The notes below the pieces were generated by a model. It did no database searches, had not been told where the DNA came from, and was given only the letters and a program-made list of their open reading frames with translations. From Bacteroidales bacterium (GTDB lineage Bacteria > Bacteroidota > Bacteroidia > Bacteroidales > Muribaculaceae), in contig JAAVFL010000045.1 of NCBI GenBank assembly GCA_014800795.1, positions 1 through 41,081 on the forward strand: a stretch of DNA of 41,081 nucleotides, read 5' to 3'. Numbering within the stretch: position 1 is the stretch's first letter; the number at the start of each line of letters is the position of its first letter. Position numbers and translations under genes: made by a program. Shown in pieces: positions 9,401 through 16,418 of this stretch.

Positions 9401-9702
9401 TCGGTAGTGTTATTCCAGCTATGGGTGCAGATAGTACTGCCCGAATAAGAATTGTTCTGTTCCAGAACTACGCCGGTAGCGCGCTCGAAAAGTTTCCACC
9501 AGGTCTGTCCCACACTCGCCATGGCATTTCCGTCGTGAGGATACCACTGAGCGTTGTCGAGAGGTTCGGTGAACCCCATGAAAGTAGAATAGGAATCACC
9601 TATTACGGAGAAAGAACCATACTTCTCCTTAAGCGTCACAGCACCAAGCTCCAATGCCGATGCAATGGCTACAAGAAGCGAAATGATAAATATTTTTTTC
9701 AT
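6403..9702 (-). CDS. T9SS-secreted fusion of SGNH hydrolase and glutaminase-A-like (DUF4965/DUF1793) module
   Basis: From ATG 9702 the 1099-residue protein has a signal peptide (MKKIFIISLLVAIASA). An SGNH/GDSL hydrolase domain follows, with block I GDSYSTF, a block III-like GATNDN and a block V-like DHPDIPGM. A linker region (WNSFCVPFAMDA) is of the kind found in Bacteroidales surface proteins. A long glutaminase-A-like module follows, with DPFFNLW, YDDAMESGGKSYARLCSGLYR and TWQISQADQLFAAAP. The tail (VKGVYDLQGRQLSG ... PGIYIIDG) is a T9SS sorting signal. The segment I would expect to read roughly DLGTYP...VEESGN in relatives reads HLGAWPVMAG...DSTTDL, so catalysis may differ. It lies 68 bp downstream of the GH32 gene. 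The substrate is unknown. Confidence 0.85.
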   Translation of the reverse strand: MKKIFIISLLVAIASALELGAVTLKEKYGSFSVIGDSYSTFMGFTEPLDNAQWYPHDGNAMASVGQTWWKLFERATGVVLEQNNSYSGSTICTHSWNNTTDLTNSFVGRVDNLRNAGLIIVEGATNDNNAGSTLGDYVWSDFSDAQKRTFRGGTAYVIDFLQKKYPEAQIVFMLNSQLRSDINESVAAICNHYNVPLLRLHDITKIEDHPDIPGMLAIKEQLIELLCGLNGMTYISEDSRVNVAEDISDAAVMVNKRMAADRWNSFCVPFAMDANAVDACFGEGSRIQRAVSFEGSDIAFAECEGVEANAPCLVMPSREIDSPFYLEHVNLVKSAPVAVGEGNVVTGIYTSTSAGSTRKPVYSFSGMGAAYNALGQGISFAPLSVVIKTQGQLDLNVSLENYTAPRLPELTFAEAFTPAHDTAPLSGAVPVIAADPFFNLWCHGGEATAGSLKHITGSEVAFNAYMTVDGTLFRIMGAGSSAVEKRITNDGDSDVSVAVQTGCSVTATQTYFTFEAGNVGLSLVFSSPQLIDDASTLEAAVNYITYQARSLDGAPHEVAIYLAPSSDMVRHNSSGSITVFADTSEGVTFGKVGAATQNISESNRSDWGYMLLMADASRGQEMVLNSKYLLFSDNLGAVKDAVSGYTLIGRDENDMAIGFGYARFPAPWVLRFPSFTRLMMAYADEVNSRLEACRNFDSMIYDDAMESGGKSYARLCSGLYRQVMSGCKQAVSDTGDILLYNIDAGNTWQISQADQLFAAAPLFLVYNPSLAYALFEGVPDYIKMYPWFSSPYGNAPHHLGAWPVMAGSHLDYGVDSTTDLCILAGAAVKLGVDASSISDYSYNYLKSLCNYLDLFTLPQYVGNFPGEGSADGAIRDNASLRLKSVLSMALVAYIAGERGDVADQEFYSEMAGRWEDIFRNNFDEGDHFRQGVSVEWGQKYPLFYDYALGLGIFEDVISTELAYYSTVADGDYGIPLDARSATDAKVSAMMLTGALADNFSVYAAPVVDYVGKEGNNAPVADRYNCATGAPVSGSGSVALGSVWGKVLLNRLGLSGVTTVEADAVVATGVKGVYDLQGRQLSGALQPGIYIIDGVKTVVR

Positions 9703-9770
9703 CTGAACTGATATCTGGATAAAGCCGGAGTATTCCTGTTGCCAGAGGAATACTCCGGTCTGTAAATATA

Positions 9771-11300
9771 TTACCAAATTCTTGATAAATCTCTCACCTT
9801 AGGCGACAAATTCTGTCCCTCTATATTCAGACGATCGTAGATCGTGGCAGGAAACACCAGTGTCGACATGCAGAGAGAACCGTCGGCGGTAGTAATCTCC
9901 ACCGACGACTGGTCTACATAGAATTCCAATACAACCTCGTCGGCCGTAGTATTTAACGACCCGCACACATTTGTCAAAGGGAATTCGCGGGCGGAATAGG
10001 AACCCGTACGTCCGCCACGGTCAATAATAAGCCTGCGGTTGGTGGCATCCACTTTGACCTCATATTCATCGCCTGCGGCGTTGCCCAGTGTTATTACGCA
10101 ATCCGACGAGAGGCTTACCGGCACTTCAAGCTGATATGCGTCGGCAATACCCAGAGCTGGGGAAGCCGCGCGCCATTCCCCGGCGATACACTCTATCTCA
10201 GGAGCTATCACGTTACGTAACAGAGGAATGCCTTCATACTCAACAAGCGAAAGTTCGCGTGGAAGGGTCATCGAGCTACGCCAGGGACTGCAGGGATAAT
10301 TGCCGGAATAAAGCTGATTGTTCATCCATCCGATACAGATACGGCGGTCGCCGGTGTTGGACCATGTAACGCTTGCATAGTTATCGAGACCCAGCTCCTG
10401 CCATAGCGGATAACTGTAGCGGTCGGCAATGAAGCGGCGACCGTCGAATGAACCTACGAAATACATCGTACCGGATCCTCCGCCGTTGGGAAAACCTCCG
10501 CTTACGTTTACGGTCACGACATATTTCTTCTCACCCTTATAATCAAGAGTGAACATATCGGTACACTCCCAAACGCCCTGATTACAGCCTACGTATGATC
10601 CCACACTGAAAGTTGAGCATAGCTTCCACTCCTTCAGGTTGTCGGATTTCCATATCTGGGCGCTGTGTTCGCCGCCGAGAGCGAAAATCATGTACCAGCA
10701 TCCGTAATCGTCGCTCCAGAACACTTTGGGATCACGGTAATCACCATGCGAAGTGTTTTTTATAACCGGATTCCCTTCATATTTTGTAAAAGTCATGCCT
10801 CCGTCGGTGCTGTATGCAATACATTGCTGCTCATTGACGCCATGGGCGGTATATATCGCCACAAGGGCACCGGCGCCGAATCCGGCCGAATTGTTTTTAT
10901 CAACCACGGCACTGCCCGAGTAGATGTATCCTAGTTCGTCAGGCAGAAGAGCCACCGGTTGCTCTGTCCAATGGAAAAGATCGGGAGAGGTGGCATGTCC
11001 CCACGACATGTTGCCCCAGTTCTGGCCCGATGGATTGTACTGATAGTAAAGATGCCATGTCCCGTCTGCGTAAACCATGCCGTTGGGGTCGTTGATCCAG
11101 TTCTGGCGGGGAGTGAAATGAATCTGCGGGCGCCACTGCTCACGATAATCCGTAGCGATTTCGGGCGATGGAACGATCTGCAGCTGAGCCTGCAGACCCG
11201 CCTCTGGCTCTTTTACAACCTCAATAATTGTATCGGCTTCTTTTGTACAGGATGCCAGTGTGAGAGCCACAGCCCCCAGATAATATATGATAGGTTTCAT
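9771..11300 (-). CDS. GH32 fructan hydrolase lipoprotein (levanase/inulinase/fructanase type)
   Basis: The 509-residue protein has a lipoprotein signal (LTLASC, Cys18). Its GH32 catalytic five-bladed propeller shows the three diagnostic sites: WINDPNG with nucleophile Asp71, YRDP with Asp190, and WECTDMF with acid/base Glu245. The C-terminal 140 or so residues are the usual beta-sandwich. GH32 enzymes hydrolyse beta-fructosyl linkages in sucrose, inulin or levan; the linkage preference cannot be read from the sequence. The mature N-terminus CTKEADTII has acidic residues just after the lipidated Cys, suggesting surface exposure. It starts 17 bp after the DUF4960 lipoprotein gene, which supports fructan as the substrate. 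Confidence 0.95.
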   Translation of the reverse strand: MKPIIYYLGAVALTLASCTKEADTIIEVVKEPEAGLQAQLQIVPSPEIATDYREQWRPQIHFTPRQNWINDPNGMVYADGTWHLYYQYNPSGQNWGNMSWGHATSPDLFHWTEQPVALLPDELGYIYSGSAVVDKNNSAGFGAGALVAIYTAHGVNEQQCIAYSTDGGMTFTKYEGNPVIKNTSHGDYRDPKVFWSDDYGCWYMIFALGGEHSAQIWKSDNLKEWKLCSTFSVGSYVGCNQGVWECTDMFTLDYKGEKKYVVTVNVSGGFPNGGGSGTMYFVGSFDGRRFIADRYSYPLWQELGLDNYASVTWSNTGDRRICIGWMNNQLYSGNYPCSPWRSSMTLPRELSLVEYEGIPLLRNVIAPEIECIAGEWRAASPALGIADAYQLEVPVSLSSDCVITLGNAAGDEYEVKVDATNRRLIIDRGGRTGSYSAREFPLTNVCGSLNTTADEVVLEFYVDQSSVEITTADGSLCMSTLVFPATIYDRLNIEGQNLSPKVRDLSRIW

Positions 11301-11317
11301 CTTATGTCTGATCTTGG

Positions 11318-12841
11318 TTATCGGGTTTTGAGATATTCTATGGCGTTATGTGCTATTTTAAGCACGTTGCCATGATAGGCATTGTTCATCGGGCGGGCAC
11401 ATACATCAGGCGAACTGTCCGAATTGTTATAGGAGAATTCCAGCCCTCCGTTACCCACGCAGAGCACAGTGCCACGGAAATCGGTATTGCCCTGACGTGC
11501 TTCCCATACGTTGAGCATCGATACGAAATTCATCTGCTCGTTGTCCCATGTCGCAAGGGGATAGATACCGTATGTTTCGGTAAGTACGCGGTAAGTATCG
11601 GCGCTCTGATTGTCCATCCCGGTAAGAGCGGAAGGTATGTTGAAGAAGCAGCAGTTGTGGTCCTCTGTCCAGCATGCGCCCTTCACCGTGATTGTCTTAT
11701 TACTGTTTACCGCTACCCCGCTGTAGATGGGATGAGTGGAATAATCGATATAGTAACGTCCGGCTATATTCGCGCATACAGCCATATACCAACGGTCGCC
11801 GTTCCAGAAACCGATACCTGTGGAGATACGGCGGTCGTTGTTCATCAGCAACTGTTTGTCGATTCGTCCGAGGTCACCGACATAGGTGCAGGCATGTTGC
11901 CACAGCAGTATGTTGCCGCCATTGCGATACCACTCCGCTACCGCGGGAGTAGCTTCCTCGACTACAGCGGGCTGCTGCCAGACATCGTGTTCGTCGCCAT
12001 CCTGCACATCACGGATATAAAACAGCACACGAAGATCCGAAAGATCGTCGGCCGACTTTATGTCACCGAAATAAAGATAGCGGCTCGAGGGATACTCGCT
12101 GTGAAACCACAGCCATGCCGACGCTTCATCGTCGTCGCCATATGCAAGCAGTTCCTCAGGTGTAGAGTAGAAGCTCACGAAAGCCACTGCCGTTTTGCCC
12201 ACCTTCAGCGAGGTCTCCACCGGAAGCGACTCGCCTTCGACATTTCGTGCGACAATGGAGAATACCATATCATCGTTCTCGGACAATCCGCCGAAAACAT
12301 ACGATGTGGCGGATCCATCCACGGTGACATCTTCCGGTTCACTTCCCGGTTTTGTCATGGTGACCGTCAGTTCATCTGCATCAGCTACAGGAGCCCACGT
12401 CACTACAGCCTCATATCCGCCGCCGTAACTTTCGCGCTGCTCAACCTTAAACTCAGCCGGAGCGGTGGCGCCCCGGCGTGTATAAGTCTTGAACACGCCA
12501 TCGGAATAATTCTCACCATCGGTGGCCCGGAACATATAACCATAGCGAACATTACTCTCAAGATTTTCATGCAGGAATGATGTAGTCTCACGTCCGAATG
12601 TCTGCTGCCAGACGGGATTGCCGTTCACAGTCACATCCACCGTAAGGCTCAGTCCCTCCGGCATCATCGGCCAGGAAAGAACCACCCCTTTATCCTCAGG
12701 GGTTAAAATAATAAGATCGGAACGCATGACATCGATTGTGAGCACCGGTGGCTCCACCTCCTGATAAATAGTATCGCCATCCTGCGTACAGCTACCCAGA
12801 AGCATCAAAGCCACTGCAGCCAACAGATAGTTTTTCTTCAT
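11318..12841 (-). CDS. DUF4960 surface lipoprotein, levan-binding-protein-like
   Basis: From ATG 12841 the 507-residue protein has a lipobox (MLLGSC, Cys18). Fibronectin-III-like segments lie at about residues 50-215, and a C-terminal DUF4960-like domain follows with SSRYLYFGDIKSADDLSDLR, NGGNILLWQHA and GIGFWNGDRWYMAVCANIAG. From memory, DUF4960 occurs in BT1761, the surface glycan-binding protein of the B. thetaiotaomicron levan locus. A fructan-binding role is therefore a well-supported inference, strengthened by the GH32 gene 17 bp downstream. A longer reading frame reaches 12922, but its N-terminus is not signal-like and the promoter elements lie within it. It is the first gene of the three-gene operon. 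Confidence 0.85.
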   Translation of the reverse strand: MKKNYLLAAVALMLLGSCTQDGDTIYQEVEPPVLTIDVMRSDLIILTPEDKGVVLSWPMMPEGLSLTVDVTVNGNPVWQQTFGRETTSFLHENLESNVRYGYMFRATDGENYSDGVFKTYTRRGATAPAEFKVEQRESYGGGYEAVVTWAPVADADELTVTMTKPGSEPEDVTVDGSATSYVFGGLSENDDMVFSIVARNVEGESLPVETSLKVGKTAVAFVSFYSTPEELLAYGDDDEASAWLWFHSEYPSSRYLYFGDIKSADDLSDLRVLFYIRDVQDGDEHDVWQQPAVVEEATPAVAEWYRNGGNILLWQHACTYVGDLGRIDKQLLMNNDRRISTGIGFWNGDRWYMAVCANIAGRYYIDYSTHPIYSGVAVNSNKTITVKGACWTEDHNCCFFNIPSALTGMDNQSADTYRVLTETYGIYPLATWDNEQMNFVSMLNVWEARQGNTDFRGTVLCVGNGGLEFSYNNSDSSPDVCARPMNNAYHGNVLKIAHNAIEYLKTR

Positions 12842-12850
12842 CGGTAAATA

Positions 12851-12878
12851 CAAAGTTAATATTTTGGTTACAAACTTA
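12851..12878 (-). promoter_or_regulatory. candidate -7 elements of the fructan operon
   Basis: Two perfect TAnnTTTG matches lie upstream of the DUF4960 gene on the minus strand: TAAGTTTG (12871-12878) and TAACTTTG (12851-12858). Neither has a TTTG at the ideal 19-21 nt spacing; the nearest upstream TTTG copies are 16 and 12 nt away respectively. A promoter is likely, but which element is used is unclear. Weak -33 spacing would suit an activator-dependent promoter. Confidence 0.45.
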
Positions 12879-12944
12879 TTGCGTTTGAGAAGCACAAAGT
12901 AAAGCAAAACCCGGCATATCAACTTCTAAAAATCGTGCATTTGC

Positions 12945-12979
12945 TATAAAAAATGTTGCGTGTCCGAAAGGCACGCAAC
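12945..12979 (-). terminator. Rho-independent terminator of the MscS gene
   Basis: Arms GTTGCGTG (12955-12962) and CACGCAAC (12972-12979) form an 8-bp stem with inner CC/GG. Read on the minus strand, the hairpin is followed by a run of six Ts (A-run at 12945-12953 on plus). It lies 47 bp past the stop of the channel gene. Confidence 0.75.
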
Positions 12980-13025
12980 ATTGAACGTTTTTTTATATCC
13001 TATAACCGGAATATGACAGCCGCAA

Positions 13026-14870
13026 TCATTCGCGGTTAAGATATTCGGCAGGGATTGTGGAAGCATTCCCGTCGCGTCCGGCATAATAATGGGGCGACAT
13101 GATCTCGACACCGGCTTCATTGAAGGTATCCTGTATGTTCTGGTGAAGGTCTGACATTATATCTCCCAATCGGTCTGCATCCTTGATATAGGCATTGATC
13201 TGATAACAGGGATAGTAATCCTCCAGACCGGTTTCAAGCACGAAAGGCTTCGGATGTTCGAGCACTCCGGGAGTGATGCGCGCCGCATTGATGAGCAGTT
13301 GATGAACCTGGCGCCACGGCGCATCGTAGCCTATGGTAACGGTGGTATGGATAATAAGACCAAACTGACGCGCCGAGGCGCTGTAGTTGACCGTATGCGA
13401 CGACATTATGAATGAATTGGGTATAGTGACCACTTCGTTTTTCGGAGTGCGCAGTCGTGTGACAAACGGGGTTTTCTCGATTACGTTGCCGGTTGTATCG
13501 TTCAGCTTGATGCGGTCGCCGAGCTTAAACGGACGCATGTACGTGATCACCAGACCGGCTATTATATTTCCGATAACCGTGCTCGACCCGAGCGACACTA
13601 TAAGACCCACGAACACCGATATACCTTGGAAAACGCCGGAATTAGATCCCGGCAGATAGGGATATATCATCGCAATCATGAAAGCATACAGCAGGAAGCG
13701 GATGATGTTGAAGGTCGGTTGTGCCCAATCGGGGTAGAAACCGGTGATTTTCAGCTTTTCATTCTCTATCTCGCTGGCGATATAATGGATCCCCTTTATG
13801 ATGTATTTGATACAGTACCATATCACCAGTATGATAAACAGGTTAGGTATATAGTCGACAATCGACGACAGCACCATCTTTATCGGCTCGATGATGTAAA
13901 GGAATATCGTAAGCGCCAGTTTCTCGGTCTGCGGGAAGATGGCGAAGAGTATGGGTACAGTGAATGTAAGCTGTATAAGCAATACGACATAGCGTAGCAG
14001 ATTACTGAAAAATATCAGTATCCGTCCGAGCTGCCGGGTATTCAGAAGCTCATAATCGCGGATAATCACCGGACGCAGTTTCTGCTGCCGGAAACGGATT
14101 ATCCTGCGCCGCAGTTTACGGAACAGATAGTTCGTAAACTTGAAGAGCATATACTGCACGATGATCACCAGAATGAAAAGCGCAGCCCGTTTGGCGATCT
14201 GTAGGAAATTATGTTCATCCCTCAGATCACGGATTTTCGCATCAAGAACCGGTGCATACATCTCAGCCAGTTCCCGACGGGATGTACCCTGCCAAAGCGC
14301 ATCCTGATCGGTGACGCTCACGATCACCTTGCCGCCACATGCCAGGTCAGTATATCCATCGTTATCGGCAATGCTCACCGTGTCGCGCTTCAGGCTCCGA
14401 TCCTTGCCTATTTTCATCATTATATTCTGAATCATCTCCGCACGGTCGAAAGCCGAATAGCCTCCGTGTCCGGCATAGAGCGTGAATAACGTATCGCCCT
14501 CGACCAGAACAGGTACACCCGCCGTCACAGATCGCAGCGAATCTATTCTGCGGCGCTGTTCTTCAAGCCGCAATGAATCCGCTACACGGCTTCGGTTGTA
14601 TGCATTATCAAGCTCCGATCTGAGAAGTGTTTCATTCATCTTCATCTCCTGAAGCTGCAAGGTCAGCCCCTGCAACCGGATGGAGTCGTTTCTGAGCCGC
14701 TCCTCAACGGTCCGGGATTCGGACGGACTGACAAAAGAGGTGTCGGCCGCGCTGTCGCCGAAAGTTGTCTGTATCAGCTGACCAGCCTTTTCAATCAGAC
14801 CTGTCTGTGCGGAAACACCGGGAACGAAAAGCCCTATCAGTGCAAAGATATATACCGGTAAGAATTTCAT
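13026..14870 (-). CDS. MscS-family mechanosensitive ion channel
   Basis: The 614-residue protein has a signal peptide (ending VSAQ) and a periplasmic, helical N-terminal region rich in Arg, Glu and Leu, probably coiled coil, at about residues 50-115. About five transmembrane segments follow from residue 225. The MscS pore and beta domain carry GNIIAGLVITYMRPFKLGD, followed by KTPFVTRLRTPKNEVV and IPNSFIMSS. The C-terminal alpha/beta cytoplasmic domain (residues 500-600) is complete. Such channels open under membrane tension to release solutes on hypo-osmotic shock. The gene stands alone, with its own terminator and a -7 box upstream. The large periplasmic domain resembles long MscS paralogues rather than minimal MscS. 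Confidence 0.93.
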   Translation of the reverse strand: MKFLPVYIFALIGLFVPGVSAQTGLIEKAGQLIQTTFGDSAADTSFVSPSESRTVEERLRNDSIRLQGLTLQLQEMKMNETLLRSELDNAYNRSRVADSLRLEEQRRRIDSLRSVTAGVPVLVEGDTLFTLYAGHGGYSAFDRAEMIQNIMMKIGKDRSLKRDTVSIADNDGYTDLACGGKVIVSVTDQDALWQGTSRRELAEMYAPVLDAKIRDLRDEHNFLQIAKRAALFILVIIVQYMLFKFTNYLFRKLRRRIIRFRQQKLRPVIIRDYELLNTRQLGRILIFFSNLLRYVVLLIQLTFTVPILFAIFPQTEKLALTIFLYIIEPIKMVLSSIVDYIPNLFIILVIWYCIKYIIKGIHYIASEIENEKLKITGFYPDWAQPTFNIIRFLLYAFMIAMIYPYLPGSNSGVFQGISVFVGLIVSLGSSTVIGNIIAGLVITYMRPFKLGDRIKLNDTTGNVIEKTPFVTRLRTPKNEVVTIPNSFIMSSHTVNYSASARQFGLIIHTTVTIGYDAPWRQVHQLLINAARITPGVLEHPKPFVLETGLEDYYPCYQINAYIKDADRLGDIMSDLHQNIQDTFNEAGVEIMSPHYYAGRDGNASTIPAEYLNRE

Positions 14871-14893
14871 AAGTCGGTTTTATATGATGTCGG

Positions 14894-14901
14894 CAAAGAT
14901 A
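14894..14901 (-). promoter_or_regulatory. -7 element of the MscS gene
   Basis: TATCTTTG on the minus strand matches TAnnTTTG and lies 23 nt upstream of the ATG at 14870. A TTTG lies upstream after only 17 nt, slightly shorter than the usual spacing. Confidence 0.5.
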
Positions 14902-14993
14902 TACATTTTTTTCGACCGCAAACCTATATGCTTCATTTTATTTCATGTGGACCATTTTGTCGGCCGGGGTGCAACGATGTGGAATAAATAAGC

Positions 14994-15025
14994 ATCGCCC
15001 CGCGCCGCAACCGGCACAGGGCGAT
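14994..15025 (-). terminator. hairpin terminator downstream of the thioredoxin gene
   Basis: A 32-nt inverted repeat has outer arms ATCGCCC/GGGCGAT and inner arms CGCGCCG/CGGCACA pairing with wobbles around a 4-nt loop. On the minus strand it follows the thioredoxin stop (15069) by 43 nt, and a T-rich tract (TTATTTATT) follows it. Confidence 0.6.
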
Positions 15026-15068
15026 ATAAAAGATGGCAATCAATGTTCCGACAGATAGCCGGAATTGA

Positions 15069-16115
15069 TTATTTCACGAATTTCTTTAATACCGAGGGGA
15101 GATCGGCTACGCTGAAATTGCGCGCGAGGATAGTTCCGTCCGGCCCGATCAGAATAAAGCAAGGGATACCGTCGATGCCGTAGTTGGTAGTGATATCCTC
15201 CTTACCATTGACCCACACAGGCCATGTGAGCCCCCACTGCTTGGCTGCCGCCATAGAGTTCTCGGGTTCATCCCATACTGCCACACCTATAATTTTCAAA
15301 GGCTTCCCTTTGAAATCTTCCTGCGCTTTCTTGATGGCGGGCATTGCCTTACGGCAGGGACCACACCACGATGCCCAGAAGTCAAGAAGCACATAGTCGC
15401 CTTTGCCTACAACATCGCTCAGATGATGCTCCTTTCCGTTGTACTCTACGCCGAAATTAGTGTATTTCTTATTCACCTGAGTGGCTTCGAGACCGCGCTG
15501 GAACGCAAGCATAGCCTGCACTTTGTTGTATTTCTCGATGGATGGATAGTCGCGTGTCAGGGCAGTAAAATCCTGAGTGAGCCATTCCGGGCCGAGCGCC
15601 ACAAGGATATAGTAGCCCAGAGGATTGAAGATATTTCTCTTCACCTCCGCCAGAATCATTTCATGCATCTGAACCGGAAGTTCGTTGTCGAGCTGTCTGT
15701 TGGCGTTGTTCTTATAGTTATTGACAAGAATCTCGATATCCTCGAAGAATCTCTTCTGTTCGTCGTTCAGACCGCCGCGGGCTGCGGATGAATACATTAC
15801 ACCGGCAGGAGCATCGGCGCCTGCAAAAGTAACGTCAACTACAATATCGGCCTGATCAAGAATGAAGTTTTCCACTACTGTGTTGCCATCAACTTCCATT
15901 GTAGCGAGACATGGCATTTTACGCTCTGTGTTGAATACAGCCTTACCGTCAGCTGCCACAACTGAATCAATCTTATGCTCGGTATCGAAGTTGGTGATTA
16001 CGATTGTCTTCCCGTTGAAAGTGGCCGGAAGGTTGAAAGTCGTGGTGTAAGCCGCCGCCCCTGCGGGAACCGACAGGAGAGCCGCCATCGCCAGAACTGA
16101 TTTAAGTATTTTCAT
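15069..16115 (-). CDS. TlpA/ResA-like thioredoxin-fold protein with DUF4369-like N-terminus
   Basis: From ATG 16115 the protein has 348 residues: a signal peptide (MKILKSVLAMAALLSVPAGA), a beta-rich DUF4369-like region (about 24-110), a helical linker, and a C-terminal thioredoxin domain. The active site WCGPC has Cys251 and Cys254, with the cis-Pro region at GIDGIPCFILIGPDG. Such proteins reduce or exchange disulfides in the periplasm or on surface proteins. A reading frame extending to 16235 lacks a signal peptide at its start and contains the promoter, so 16115 is preferred. There is no lipobox, so it should be soluble in the periplasm. The gene is monocistronic. Confidence 0.92.
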   Translation of the reverse strand: MKILKSVLAMAALLSVPAGAAAYTTTFNLPATFNGKTIVITNFDTEHKIDSVVAADGKAVFNTERKMPCLATMEVDGNTVVENFILDQADIVVDVTFAGADAPAGVMYSSAARGGLNDEQKRFFEDIEILVNNYKNNANRQLDNELPVQMHEMILAEVKRNIFNPLGYYILVALGPEWLTQDFTALTRDYPSIEKYNKVQAMLAFQRGLEATQVNKKYTNFGVEYNGKEHHLSDVVGKGDYVLLDFWASWCGPCRKAMPAIKKAQEDFKGKPLKIIGVAVWDEPENSMAAAKQWGLTWPVWVNGKEDITTNYGIDGIPCFILIGPDGTILARNFSVADLPSVLKKFVK

Positions 16116-16183
16116 AGGAGTTATAATTTTGGTTTCTACAGTTTTCCGGTATAAGTATGCCCATACCGCGTATTTTTTCGCCG

Positions 16184-16215
16184 TAAAGATAAGCAAAAAC
16201 TTTCTCATTCTCAAA
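16184..16215 (-). promoter_or_regulatory. promoter of the thioredoxin gene
   Basis: TTTG (16212-16215), a 20-nt spacer and TATCTTTA (16184-16191) match the Bacteroidetes consensus except for the final base. The predicted leader is about 62 nt. Confidence 0.6.
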
Positions 16216-16297
16216 AGTCTTCCAAAGAATTCCACATTTATTCAGCATCGCGACTTATTATTTCAATACCGATTATGTATCAGACTTGGGGAGGCAA

Positions 16298-16357
16298 CCG
16301 CATCAAATTAGCCGCCGGCGAGGCACCGTCAGGTGTCAGGCGAATATTTTGATGCGG
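16298..16357. repeat. 60-nt inverted repeat, CCGCATCAAA / TTTGATGCGG
   Basis: Perfect 10-nt arms (16298-16307 and 16348-16357) enclose a 40-nt centre that contains a smaller hairpin (CACC-GTCA-GGTG, 16324-16335). It lies between divergent genes, 25 nt upstream of the -33 element of the DUF4199 promoter. The arm sequence recurs near 26655 and 26810 in another intergenic region, which suggests a dispersed repeat. Confidence 0.6.
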
Positions 16358-16382
16358 CAACCCTGCAAATTTGGTGCGGACC

Positions 16383-16413
16383 TTTGCGCTTCGGTGTTTT
16401 TTCACTATTTTTG
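16383..16413 (+). promoter_or_regulatory. Bacteroidetes-type promoter, probably leaderless, of the DUF4199-rpiB operon
   Basis: TTTG (16383-16386), exactly 19 nt, then TATTTTTG (16406-16413) is a perfect consensus. The ATG at 16419 begins six bases after the -7 box, the same geometry as the methyltransferase promoter near 6275. Confidence 0.78.
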
Positions 16414-16418
16414 CAGGG

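Noticed and set aside
8341-9711. 456-codon open frame antisense to the SGNH/glutaminase gene
   Set aside because: It lacks recognisable domains and lies opposite a well-supported gene; high-GC Bacteroidales genes often have long antisense frames.
9703-9777. Upstream extension of the SGNH/glutaminase reading frame
   Set aside because: The extra 25 residues are not signal-like, and MKKIFIISLL at 9702 begins a normal signal peptide.
11348-12580. 410-codon open frame antisense to the DUF4960 gene
   Set aside because: No motifs or promoter; it mirrors a real lipoprotein gene.
12842-12922. Upstream extension of the DUF4960 lipoprotein
   Set aside because: It covers the -7 boxes and would bury the lipoprotein signal, which starts at MKKNYLL (12841).
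16116-16235. Upstream extension of the thioredoxin protein
   Set aside because: It includes the promoter (16184-16215) and would hide the signal peptide starting at 16115.
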